Assembly: GCA_031553755.1 (NCBI GenBank)
Contig: JAVBKZ010000044.1
Location: 1-21,835, forward strand
Length of the DNA stretch: 21,835 nt
Source: JAIRVZ01 sp031553755
GTDB lineage: Bacteria; Bacteroidota; Bacteroidia; Bacteroidales; Azobacteroidaceae
Direction: 5' to 3'
Position numbers and translations under genes: made by a program. Below are positions 7,754 to 14,934 of this stretch, one piece after another. The notes beneath the pieces are model-generated. The model saw only the letters and a list, made by a program, of their open reading frames with translations, was not told the DNA's origin and ran no database searches. How positions within the stretch are numbered: the first letter of the stretch is position 1; every line of letters starts with the position of its first letter.

Positions 7754-9280
7754 ATGGATATGAAAAATTCATTGAAAACATTAGGGACTTTGTGTTTGGT
7801 TTCTTTATTGAGTGCGGGTTTTTCGGTAGGTATATATTCATACCTCGATAAAAAAGAACAGAAAAAAAATAATATTGAGGTTTTTGACCAGAAAATGGGA
7901 AAAATAGTAGCTTATACCGGAGAAGCTGCTGAAAATACCGATTTTACGGTTGCTGCTGAAAATAGTGTACATGCCGTTGTACACATTAAATCAATTGCTA
8001 AACCATCAGTGTCTTCCGACAATCCGCAGTATTTTGATCCTTTTGAGTTCTTTTTTGGTCAAGGCCAACGTGGAGGACGCCAGTATCAGCAACAGCCGCG
8101 CGTAGGATTTGGTTCGGGAGTTATTATTTCTACCGATGGTTACATCATTACCAATAATCACGTGGTTGAAGGGGCTGATGAAATTGAAGTAACTACCAAT
8201 GATAACAAGACATTCAACGCGAAATTGGTTGGAGCCGATCCGGTAACAGATATTGCTTTACTTAAAGTCGAAGCGACTAATTTGCCGGTAATTCCTTTTG
8301 GCGATTCAGATAAATTGAAAGTCGGAGAATGGGTATTGGCTGTTGGAAATCCGTTCAACCTGACATCTACGGTCACCGCCGGAATTGTCAGCGCAAAAGG
8401 CCGAGGCAATGTATTTCCCTCAAGCGGAAGAGATAATACACAAATGAAAATAGAATCATTTATTCAAACAGACGCCGCTGTAAATCCGGGAAATAGCGGA
8501 GGCGCTTTGGTAAATACCAAAGGAGAATTAGTCGGTATTAATACCGCGATATATTCAGAAACCGGAAATTACGCCGGATATTCGTTTGCTGTTCCGGTAG
8601 CTATCGCGAGCAAAATAGCAGCCGATTTGAAACAATACGGAGCCGTTCAACGTGCCGTATTAGGAGTTAGTATTTCCAATATTTCCGACCTGAAAGAAAG
8701 AGATCCGGACACGGCAACCAAATTAAAAGTAACCGAAGGCGCTTATGTGGGTGGATTCTCTTTAAAAAGTGCCGCTAAAGATGCCGGTATGGAAGTCGGG
8801 GATGTTATTGTTGCTATAAATGATATAAAAGTAAGATCGGTTAGCTCGCTGCAAGAAGTAATTAATCGTTACAGTCCCGGAAGTAAAGTAAAAGTAACAG
8901 TAATGAGGGGAAGCGCGGAAAAAACGTTCAACGTTGAGTTGAAAAATAGCCAGGGAAGTACCGATGTAGTTAAAAATCAAAACGGAATAGAATTGTTGGG
9001 AGGCGCGTTCCAAGAACTGACTAAAGAGAAAAAGAAAGAATACGGAGTGAATTTCGGGATTGAGGTGACCGGGTTAACTGATGGCAAACTAAAGCAGTCA
9101 GGAGTTAAAAAAGGATTTATTATTATGACTGTCAATGACCGTCAGATAACATCTGTAGATGGATTTAAGAAATATGTCGACCAAGTGTTGAAACAAAATG
9201 CCGATGATAGGGGATTGTTTATCAAAGGATTTTATCCGAATGGTAAAGTTGATTATTACGCGATTAATCTTGGAGAATAA
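7754..9280 (+). CDS. htrA: Periplasmic serine endoprotease/chaperone of the DegP/HtrA family
   Basis: 508 aa. HtrA proteases degrade or refold misfolded envelope proteins in the periplasm. An N-terminal hydrophobic segment (residues ~9-28) is a signal peptide or anchor. The trypsin-like domain contains the full triad: His136 in TNNHVVEGA, Asp166 in PVTDIALLKV and Ser248 in NPGNSGGALV. Between them is a Phe/Gly/Gln-rich loop (residues 93-115), like the flexible LA loop of DegP. Two PDZ domains follow, about residues 290-395 (VLGVSISN onward) and 410-505 (FGIEVTGL onward). The start is ATG 7754; the in-frame ATG at 7760 is an equally plausible start. The gene is preceded by a long AT-only region and followed by the sigma factor gene, which has its own promoter. 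Confidence 0.93.
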   Translation: MDMKNSLKTLGTLCLVSLLSAGFSVGIYSYLDKKEQKKNNIEVFDQKMGKIVAYTGEAAENTDFTVAAENSVHAVVHIKSIAKPSVSSDNPQYFDPFEFFFGQGQRGGRQYQQQPRVGFGSGVIISTDGYIITNNHVVEGADEIEVTTNDNKTFNAKLVGADPVTDIALLKVEATNLPVIPFGDSDKLKVGEWVLAVGNPFNLTSTVTAGIVSAKGRGNVFPSSGRDNTQMKIESFIQTDAAVNPGNSGGALVNTKGELVGINTAIYSETGNYAGYSFAVPVAIASKIAADLKQYGAVQRAVLGVSISNISDLKERDPDTATKLKVTEGAYVGGFSLKSAAKDAGMEVGDVIVAINDIKVRSVSSLQEVINRYSPGSKVKVTVMRGSAEKTFNVELKNSQGSTDVVKNQNGIELLGGAFQELTKEKKKEYGVNFGIEVTGLTDGKLKQSGVKKGFIIMTVNDRQITSVDGFKKYVDQVLKQNADDRGLFIKGFYPNGKVDYYAINLGE

Positions 9281-9343
9281 TTAGGCATATTTTTTGATGT
9301 ACAATAAGTCGTAAATTGAAAATGAAAATAAACAAGGAAAGAT

Positions 9344-9374
9344 TTTGTTAAGTCGGGAGAAAGTATTAATTTTA
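9344..9374 (+). promoter_or_regulatory. rpoD promoter
   Basis: TTTG (9344-9347), a 19-base spacer and TAATTTTA (9367-9374, differing from TAnnTTTG only in the last base). The start is predicted near 9381, about 31 nt before the ATG. The sigma gene would thus be read by its own product. Confidence 0.55.
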
Positions 9375-9411
9375 CGCCCCTAAAAGCAAAATTTTGCTTA
9401 ATTATAATTGA

Positions 9412-10272
9412 ATGAGACAGTTAAAAATCACAAAGTCAATTACCAATCGTGAGAGTGCGTCATTGGACAAGTATCTTCAAGAAATCGGTCGTGAAGACCT
9501 AATTACTGTCGAAGAAGAGGTAGAGTTGGCTCAAGCCATTAAAAGAGGAGATCGTATAGCGTTGGAGAAATTGACGCGTGCCAATCTTCGTTTTGTGGTT
9601 TCTGTAGCTAAACAGTATCAAAATCAAGGTTTAAGCCTTCCGGATTTAATTAATGAAGGAAATTTAGGCTTGATTAAAGCTGCTGAAAAATTTGATGAAA
9701 CTCGTGGATTCAAATTTATCTCTTATGCCGTATGGTGGATTAGACAATCCATTCTGCAAGCTTTGGCTGAACAGTCGCGTATCGTTCGTCTTCCTTTGAA
9801 CCAAGTAGGTTCCTTGAATAAGATAACGAAAGCTTTTTCTAAATTTGAACAAGAACACGAACGCCGCCCATCGCCCGAAGAATTAGCAGATGAATTGGAT
9901 ATTCCGGTCGACAAGATTTCGGATACTTTGAAAGTTTCAGGACGTCACATTTCAGTTGATGCTCCGTTTGTTGAAGGAGAAGATAATAGTTTGTTGGATG
10001 TATTGGTTAACGATGATGCTCCTGTCGCCGACAGAGCGTTGATGAGCGAATCGTTATCTCGAGAAATCGACAGAGCGTTATCTACTTTGAGCGACAGGGA
10101 AAGAGATATTATCAAAATGTTTTTTGGTATTGGCTTTCAGGAAATGACACTTGAAGAAATTGGCGACAAATTCGGGTTGACTCGCGAACGTGTGAGGCAA
10201 ATCAAGGAAAAAGCTATTAGAAGATTGCGTTCAAGCAATAAAAACGACTTATTAAAGAGTTATTTGGGTTGA
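9412..10272 (+). CDS. rpoD: Primary (housekeeping) RNA polymerase sigma factor, sigma-70 family
   Basis: 286 aa, the short Bacteroidota form lacking region 1.1. It directs RNA polymerase to the TTTG / TAnnTTTG promoters seen throughout this window. Region 1.2 is at about 16-50 (SLDKYLQEIGREDLITVEEEVELA). Region 2 covers about 50-125 and includes LIKAAEKFDETRGFKFISYA and VWWIRQSI (2.3/2.4). Region 3 covers about 130-210. Region 4.2, the helix-turn-helix that contacts the -33 element, is TLEEIGDKFGLTRERVRQIKEKAIRRLR near 241-268 (broken here only by standard family spacing). A strong terminator follows 48 bases after the stop. No anti-sigma gene is adjacent. The length, motifs and context agree with the essential sigma rather than an alternative one. 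Confidence 0.95.
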   Translation: MRQLKITKSITNRESASLDKYLQEIGREDLITVEEEVELAQAIKRGDRIALEKLTRANLRFVVSVAKQYQNQGLSLPDLINEGNLGLIKAAEKFDETRGFKFISYAVWWIRQSILQALAEQSRIVRLPLNQVGSLNKITKAFSKFEQEHERRPSPEELADELDIPVDKISDTLKVSGRHISVDAPFVEGEDNSLLDVLVNDDAPVADRALMSESLSREIDRALSTLSDRERDIIKMFFGIGFQEMTLEEIGDKFGLTRERVRQIKEKAIRRLRSSNKNDLLKSYLG

Positions 10273-10320
10273 TTCCCACAAAAAAAATTAGTCCTTAAGA
10301 AGTAATAAATAGAAAAGGAC

Positions 10321-10352
10321 AAAAGCCTCCGATTTTTTCGGAGGCTTTTTTG
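10321..10352 (+). terminator. Intrinsic terminator after rpoD
   Basis: Twelve-base arms AAAAGCCTCCGA (10321-10332) and TCGGAGGCTTTT (10338-10349) pair perfectly around a T5 loop and run into a T-tract. The end of the T-tract also provides the -33 TTTG of the exbB promoter. Confidence 0.9.
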
Positions 10353-10381
10353 TGTACCCAAAATTAAAATATTTAACTTTA
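10349..10381 (+). promoter_or_regulatory. Promoter of the exbB operon
   Basis: TTTG (10349-10352), a 21-base spacer and TAACTTTA (10374-10381, one base from TAnnTTTG). The start near 10388 leaves a leader of about 15 nt. The -33 element overlaps the T-tract of the rpoD terminator. Confidence 0.5.
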
Positions 10382-10402
10382 CGCTCTTAATTTTAATTAT
10401 CA

Positions 10403-11158
10403 ATGAAAAAAATATTATTAATCATTTTCTGTATAACGATTTCATTTCTAGGTGTTGCTCAGGAAATTGCTATTCAAGACTCTATTGTAGCTGAAAATTT
10501 AATTCCTGAAACAGAAACTTTACATCAGGCGATAAAAACAAAATTTATAGAAGGTTCTCCGCTTTTTATGAGTTTTATAGCGATTATACTTATCACAGGA
10601 TTGGCATTTTGTTTAGAACGAATCATTTATTTGAATCTATCACAAATAAATACAAAAAAATTTTTGAATGAAATAGATTCCTGTTTGAAAGAATCAAATG
10701 TTGAAAAGGCAAAAGATATCGCGAGAAATACCCGCGGTCCGATCGCTTCGATATTTTATCAGGCTTTTATACGAATTGATGAAGAATCCGACGTTATCGA
10801 AAAATCAGTTGTTTCATCGGGAAATGTTCAGATAGGACTGCTTGAGAGAAATTTTTCATGGATATCATTGTTTATTTCGATGGCCCCTTCATTGGGATTT
10901 TTAGGTACGGTTGTGGGAATGATACAAGCATTCGATAAAATTCAACAATATGGCGATATCAACCCGACTATCGTGGCGGGAGGAATGAAAATCGCGTTAA
11001 TAACCACGGTAGGAGGTTTAATTGTTGCGATGATTTTGCAGGTTTTTTATAATTATATCCTTTCTAAGCAAGAATCAATAGTGAATGAAATGGAAGATTC
11101 ATCCATATCATTGATGGATATGATCATCAAATATAAATCTATAAAAACAATGCTGTAG
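10403..11158 (+). CDS. exbB: ExbB/TolQ/MotA family proton channel subunit
   Basis: 251 aa. ExbB forms the pentameric inner-membrane channel that, with ExbD, converts proton motive force into movement of TonB or a related partner. An N-terminal signal-like segment (1-19, ending GVAQ) is common in Bacteroidota ExbB and is followed by a short periplasmic stretch. TM1 is at about 52-73 (LFMSFIAIILITGLAFCLE), a cytoplasmic domain covers ~75-145, TM2 is at about 150-178 with the conserved MAPSLGFLGTVVGMIQAF segment, and TM3 is at about 193-220 (GGMKIALITTVGGLIVAMIL). The conserved Thr in GTVVGM and that in ITTVGG line the channel in the family. It opens a four-gene operon with 2-4 base gaps or overlaps, shared with a small membrane protein and two ExbD proteins. 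Confidence 0.92.
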   Translation: MKKILLIIFCITISFLGVAQEIAIQDSIVAENLIPETETLHQAIKTKFIEGSPLFMSFIAIILITGLAFCLERIIYLNLSQINTKKFLNEIDSCLKESNVEKAKDIARNTRGPIASIFYQAFIRIDEESDVIEKSVVSSGNVQIGLLERNFSWISLFISMAPSLGFLGTVVGMIQAFDKIQQYGDINPTIVAGGMKIALITTVGGLIVAMILQVFYNYILSKQESIVNEMEDSSISLMDMIIKYKSIKTML

Positions 11159-11160
11159 TT

Positions 11161-11607
11161 ATGAAATTTAAAGTCCAGACAACTTCAACTCTGATGTTAT
11201 GGTGTTGTATGCTCATAACGATTGTTGTTTTTATTTCTTTTTTTACCGGAAGTTTATCCGAAAAAAATGATGTAGGATTAGTTCTTCAATGGACATATAT
11301 ATTGTTGATAGCAACAGCATTTATCGCTTTCATTTTTACTTGTAGAAATATTGTCAATTCTTTAAAAACGTATCCTAAATCCATTTGGAAATTATTGTTT
11401 CCTCCTTTGGTGTTTATTTTATTGTTGTTGTCCAGTTATTTATTTGGCTCCGGAAAAATATTGAATATGCCTCAATATACCGGAAATTTTAATGTTTATT
11501 TGTGGTTGAAAATTACAGACATGTGGTTGTATTCAATTTATGTTCTATTGGGGATAACGATTATATCTATCGTAGTCAGCATTATTTGGTCTAATTTGAA
11601 AAAATGA
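11161..11607 (+). CDS. Four-helix membrane protein in the exbB operon, function unknown
   Basis: 148 aa. I do not recognise a named family. Four hydrophobic segments are visible at about residues 11-30, 42-62, 77-98 and 120-143, with little outside them, so it is an integral inner-membrane protein. It starts 2 bases after the exbB stop and ends 3 bases before the first exbD gene, so it is translated as part of the same operon and probably works with the channel. A small membrane protein at this position between exbB and exbD is a feature I associate with Bacteroidota operons, but a defined function is not known to me. It has no conserved acidic residue in a membrane helix, so it is unlikely to be another proton-carrying subunit. 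Confidence 0.75.
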   Translation: MKFKVQTTSTLMLWCCMLITIVVFISFFTGSLSEKNDVGLVLQWTYILLIATAFIAFIFTCRNIVNSLKTYPKSIWKLLFPPLVFILLLLSSYLFGSGKILNMPQYTGNFNVYLWLKITDMWLYSIYVLLGITIISIVVSIIWSNLKK

Positions 11608-11610
11608 TTT

Positions 11611-12198
11611 ATGTACTTCAGGAAGAAACGAAAAATACCGGAAATCAATTCAAGTTCATCAGCCGATGTGGCTTTTCTTTTGTTGATTTTTTTCTTGTTG
11701 ACAGCTTCTCTGAATAAGACTGAAGGGATTTTCCGAAATCTACCATCCGCAACATCTAAAGAGGTAAATATAAAAAAAGAAAATATTCTTAAACGTAATT
11801 TATTGACATTGTCAATTGATGGGAATAATCAAATTCTCATGGATCAACAAATAATTGATATTTCTGAACTCAAATCAATTACAAAAAATTTTATAGATAA
11901 TCCGGACAATAAGGAAAATTTTCCTGAAAAAATAGAGGAAGAATACCCTTTGACCGGTAAGGTTTATGCAACGAAAAACCATATAATAGCATTGTATATA
12001 AGTGAAAACGCCTCTTACGAAACTTATATTTCTGTCTTAAACAAGTTGATTGAATCGAATAATGAACTCAGGGATGATTTTTCGAAAAAAACACTTGGAA
12101 AATCATTTAAAAATCTGAATTATGAACAAAAGGATATTGTAAGAAAAATATATCCGCAAAGAATATCCGAAATCAGGGTAAAGGAGGATGTTTTATGA
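11611..12198 (+). CDS. exbD: ExbD/TolR family protein, first copy
   Basis: 195 aa, longer than the usual ~130-160. ExbD has one N-terminal membrane helix and a periplasmic domain; its membrane Asp carries protons in the ExbB pore. The basic N-terminus (FRKKRKIPEINSSS) is followed by the helix SADVAFLLLIFFLLTAS (about 17-33) with the key Asp19 present. The periplasmic part has a beta-rich segment with LTLSIDGNNQILMDQQII and a weakly conserved ALYISENASYETYISVLNKL motif, which in ExbD forms the last strand and helix. An insertion at about 100-120 and a charged C-terminal extension of about 40 residues account for the extra length. The stop overlaps the next start (ATGA). Confidence 0.88.
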   Translation: MYFRKKRKIPEINSSSSADVAFLLLIFFLLTASLNKTEGIFRNLPSATSKEVNIKKENILKRNLLTLSIDGNNQILMDQQIIDISELKSITKNFIDNPDNKENFPEKIEEEYPLTGKVYATKNHIIALYISENASYETYISVLNKLIESNNELRDDFSKKTLGKSFKNLNYEQKDIVRKIYPQRISEIRVKEDVL

Positions 12199-12659
12199 GT
12201 AGGTTTCGTAAATCGGGTAGGAGAGAAGTACCTTCTTTGAATACGGCTTCTTTGCCGGATCTTATATTTACTTTATTATTCTTTTTTATGATTGTAAGCA
12301 ATATTAAAGAACCTAAATCGAAACTTCACTTTGAAATTCCGAATGCGACTGAAATAGAGAGGCTAAAAAAAAACAACTTAGTCACATTTATATTTATTGG
12401 CGAAAGCGACGAATCTATAAACGGAAAATCACAGGAAGAAATACAAGTCAATAATCAAGTTTTAAAACTTAGCGAAATAAAAAATTATCTTCTAAAAGAA
12501 AAAGAACGTTTGCCTGAAGAATTCAGGAATCAAATGTTGGTTGTATTGAAGATTGATAAGAATGCGAAGATGAAAAAAGTTTTTGATTTGAAAGAAATAT
12601 TGAAAGAAACCGATATAAGTGTGGTAAATTATGCGGCCGAAAGGAACCGTAAGTTTTGA
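12195..12659 (+). CDS. exbD: ExbD/TolR family protein, second copy
   Basis: 154 aa. The layout is that of ExbD: a basic N-terminus (SRFRKSGRREVPSLN), a single membrane helix ASLPDLIFTLLFFFMIVSN (about 18-36) with the proton-carrying Asp22 in place, and a periplasmic domain ending VVLKIDKNAKMKKVFDLKEILKE. It overlaps the upstream exbD by four bases (ATGA), indicating coupled translation. Paired exbD genes after one exbB are common in Bacteroidota; the two proteins share little sequence beyond the helix and may form heterodimers, which is inference. No tonB follows: the operon ends at a terminator 7 bases after the stop, so the energised partner must be encoded elsewhere. Confidence 0.9.
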   Translation: MSRFRKSGRREVPSLNTASLPDLIFTLLFFFMIVSNIKEPKSKLHFEIPNATEIERLKKNNLVTFIFIGESDESINGKSQEEIQVNNQVLKLSEIKNYLLKEKERLPEEFRNQMLVVLKIDKNAKMKKVFDLKEILKETDISVVNYAAERNRKF

Positions 12660-12662
12660 TAC

Positions 12663-12702
12663 AAAAAAAGCCGATTCTTTCGAACCGGCTTTTAATTTTT
12701 TT
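12663..12702. terminator. Bidirectional intrinsic terminator between exbD and the small lipoprotein
   Basis: AAAGCCGATTC (12667-12677) pairs with GAACCGGCTTT (12682-12692) with one mismatch and a TTTC loop. It is flanked by seven A on the left and a T-rich run on the right, so it can stop transcription from both convergent genes. Confidence 0.85.
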
Positions 12703-12711
12703 CTCTCTAAA

Positions 12712-12915
12712 TTAGTGAGCTGGAGTTTCAGCAGGAGCTTCAGTAGCAGGAGCTTCAACAGCTGCGCTATCAGTTGTAGCTTCAGTAGCAGGAGCTTCTT
12801 CGATAATTGTTGTTTCTTCAGCAACTTCAGCAGGAGCTTCTTGATTAGCTTTTCCAGAACAAGCTGCGAAACTTACAGCAGCAACAATAGCGGCAAATAA
12901 AACTAACTTTTTCAT
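12712..12915 (-). CDS. Small Ala/Glu/Pro-rich lipoprotein
   Basis: 67 aa. The N-terminus MKKLVLFAAIVAAVSFAAC is a textbook lipoprotein signal with Cys19 as the lipidated residue. The remaining 48 residues are of low complexity: Glu, Ala, Pro and Thr with repeats of the type EAPATEA, so the mature protein is acidic and probably disordered. Similar tiny, acidic, Ala/Pro-rich lipoproteins are common and often abundant in Bacteroidales, but I know no defined function; a spacer or peptidoglycan-associated role is a guess. The signal peptide, lipobox, own promoter with a ~67-nt leader and own terminator show it is a real gene. The overlapping open frame on the plus strand (12631-12900) is a shadow caused by the repeats. 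Confidence 0.85.
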   Translation of the reverse strand: MKKLVLFAAIVAAVSFAACSGKANQEAPAEVAEETTIIEEAPATEATTDSAAVEAPATEAPAETPAH

Positions 12916-12988
12916 TTTCTTTTTTCTAATTAAAACGGTAAAACATCTTTTTTCTTTCCTCTAAAATCTCTTCTTCAGAAAGACGCCG

Positions 12989-13022
12989 CAAAGTTAAATA
13001 TAATATTTTAATCAGAAACAAA
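12989..13022 (-). promoter_or_regulatory. Promoter of the small lipoprotein gene
   Basis: On the minus strand: TTTG (13022-13019), a 22-base spacer and TAACTTTG (12996-12989), a perfect -7 element. The start is near 12982. The remaining DNA up to the acyl-CoA synthetase stop (13023-13171) is AT-rich, without a gene I can support. Confidence 0.6.
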
Positions 13023-13171
13023 ATTTTGATATTTTTTTTCTATTCTCTGCAAATATAGATAATAAAGGGATTTTTTTGTGATTATTTAATTCTAAACAGT
13101 TAAAATAATAGGCATTATCATGTAATCTATTGTTCATGACAAATAATATCTCTAATATCTGCAAATAACCA

Positions 13172-14830
13172 TTATTTATTATACAAATACCTTTTGATGC
13201 TTTTTTTAGGTGTTTTTTCAAACTCCATAGGATGCAATCGGATTTCTGAAATTTTTTCGTAAGGGGCAACCATTTCATTTAAATTTTTCTTGTTTTCATT
13301 CATGATAACATGCAAGTTGTCGACTTCAATTCCGGTATTGTCGACAGCATCGTAATCAGGATAAACAAGGGCAATTAATTTTCCTTCTTTCTCCACAATT
13401 AAGCTTTCCATCACGAAAGGTAGATTGTTTAATTTCGATTCGATTTCTTCAGGGTATATATTTTGACCGCTGGAACCAAGGATCATGCTTTTTGAACGTC
13501 CTCTTATGAAAATTTTGTTGTCATGATCAATAGTTCCCAAGTCACCTGTTTTTAACCATCCGTCTTCAGTGAAAACAGCTTTGGTAGCTTCTTCGTTTTT
13601 ATAATATCCGGCCATAACATTTTCTCCCCTTACTTGGATTTCTCCCGCGATATTATAAGGATCGCTCGAATCAATTCTGACTTCCATATTGTCGAGTACA
13701 GTGCCACATGAAGTAGGAGCGAAGTCGTAGTGTTGATCGAAACTGATAAGTGGCGCGCATTCAGTCATTCCATATCCTACAGTGAAAGGGAATTTTATTT
13801 TATATAAGAATTCTTCGACTTCTTTGTTTAAAGGAGCGCCACCGATTACTACTTGGGAAAAACGTCCGCCAAAAGCATCCGTTAATTTCTTACGTACCTG
13901 ATTATATATTTGAGTATCAAGCAATGGAATATTCAAAGCCCAACGCATCGATCTTTTTCCCAGTTGAGGAAGAATCATTTTTTTGTAGATTTTTTCTAAA
14001 ATCAAGGGAACTGTAATTACAATATTGGGTTTTATTTCTTCAAATGCTTTGAGTAGAATTTTAGGAGAAGGAGCCTTGCCTAAAAATGTTATGTGGCAAC
14101 CTTCGGTTAAAGCGTATAAAAATTCGAAAGCGCAACCGTAAGTATGAGCTAAAGGAAGGAACGATAATATCTTATCATGCCGGTTCATTAATCTTTTCCG
14201 GTGTACGAATGTGAGGTTGCCTGCTAAATTATTTCCGGTTATCATCACGCCTTTGCTGAATCCGGTTGTTCCTGAGGTGTAGTTTAACACCATGATTTTT
14301 TCATTCGACAGGTCTGTATAAGAAATTTCGTCTTTTGTAAATCCTTTAGGGAATTTTTTTTGTAATTTACCTTCGGTGTTCGCTAATATTTGATTGAATG
14401 TTTCTCCGTCTTTCTGATAAAGCAACCTGAAATCGGTAAGAGAAAAAACTCCTCTCACTTCATCCATTTTTTCTTCTTCCAGATTTTCCCATATTTGATC
14501 AGAAACGAACAATAACACAGTTTCCGAATGGTTGATGATGTGATGTACGTCGTTAGGATTAAAGTCTTGTAGTATAGGGACTATGATTGCTCCGTAAGTA
14601 ATGCTGGCAAGGTATGAAACCGCCCAATTAGAGTTGTTTTTTCCTATAACAGCAACTTTATCACCTCGCCGTAAGCGACATTCTTCGAATACGATATGTA
14701 ATTTTTCTATTTCACGGGCGATATCTCCATATTTCATGGTCTTTGTATCGCCGTAATCAGTCGTTGCCGGTAAATCCCAATTGTTTTTGAAACTGTTTTC
14801 AAATAACTTGATAAAATTTTCTTCGACCAT
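13172..14830 (-). CDS. Long-chain fatty acid--CoA ligase (AMP-forming synthetase family)
   Basis: 552 aa from the ATG at 14830. The family activates a fatty acid with ATP to acyl-AMP and then acyl-CoA in the cytoplasm. Motifs in order: the nucleotide-binding loop LNYTSGTTGFSKGVM near 185, a lid and substrate region with LPLAHTYGCAFEF, the adenine-binding GYGMTECAPLISF near 335, DGWLKTGDLG near 420, and the hinge RGRSKSMILGSSGQNIYPEEIE near 440. The catalytic Lys is in the C-terminal KTPKKSIKRYLY. The frame can be extended to a GTG at 14842, but the promoter places the RNA start near 14852 and ATG 14830 matches the expected MVEENFIKLFENSF opening. The specific substrate cannot be told; activation of exogenous fatty acids for phospholipids is the likely use in an anaerobe. 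Confidence 0.9.
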   Translation of the reverse strand: MVEENFIKLFENSFKNNWDLPATTDYGDTKTMKYGDIAREIEKLHIVFEECRLRRGDKVAVIGKNNSNWAVSYLASITYGAIIVPILQDFNPNDVHHIINHSETVLLFVSDQIWENLEEEKMDEVRGVFSLTDFRLLYQKDGETFNQILANTEGKLQKKFPKGFTKDEISYTDLSNEKIMVLNYTSGTTGFSKGVMITGNNLAGNLTFVHRKRLMNRHDKILSFLPLAHTYGCAFEFLYALTEGCHITFLGKAPSPKILLKAFEEIKPNIVITVPLILEKIYKKMILPQLGKRSMRWALNIPLLDTQIYNQVRKKLTDAFGGRFSQVVIGGAPLNKEVEEFLYKIKFPFTVGYGMTECAPLISFDQHYDFAPTSCGTVLDNMEVRIDSSDPYNIAGEIQVRGENVMAGYYKNEEATKAVFTEDGWLKTGDLGTIDHDNKIFIRGRSKSMILGSSGQNIYPEEIESKLNNLPFVMESLIVEKEGKLIALVYPDYDAVDNTGIEVDNLHVIMNENKKNLNEMVAPYEKISEIRLHPMEFEKTPKKSIKRYLYNK

Positions 14831-14858
14831 AATGATGCACACTTTTAATTAATTTGTG

Positions 14859-14889
14859 CAAACATACAAAAAGAAAAATATAAATCAAA
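14859..14889 (-). promoter_or_regulatory. Promoter of the acyl-CoA synthetase gene
   Basis: Minus strand: TTTG (14889-14886), exactly 19 bases, then TATGTTTG (14866-14859), a perfect match to both halves. The start near 14852 leaves about 22 nt before ATG 14830. Confidence 0.75.
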
Positions 14890-14934
14890 TAAATTGGGAT
14901 AAATGGCAATATAATACGATATTTTTATTCTGGT

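Noticed and set aside
12492..12824. Minus-strand Leu/Lys-rich open frame
   Set aside because: Shadow frame of exbD and the low-complexity lipoprotein gene, with no start signals.
12631..12900. Plus-strand Ser/Phe-rich open frame
   Set aside because: It is the complement of the Glu/Ala/Pro-rich lipoprotein gene and spans the terminator.
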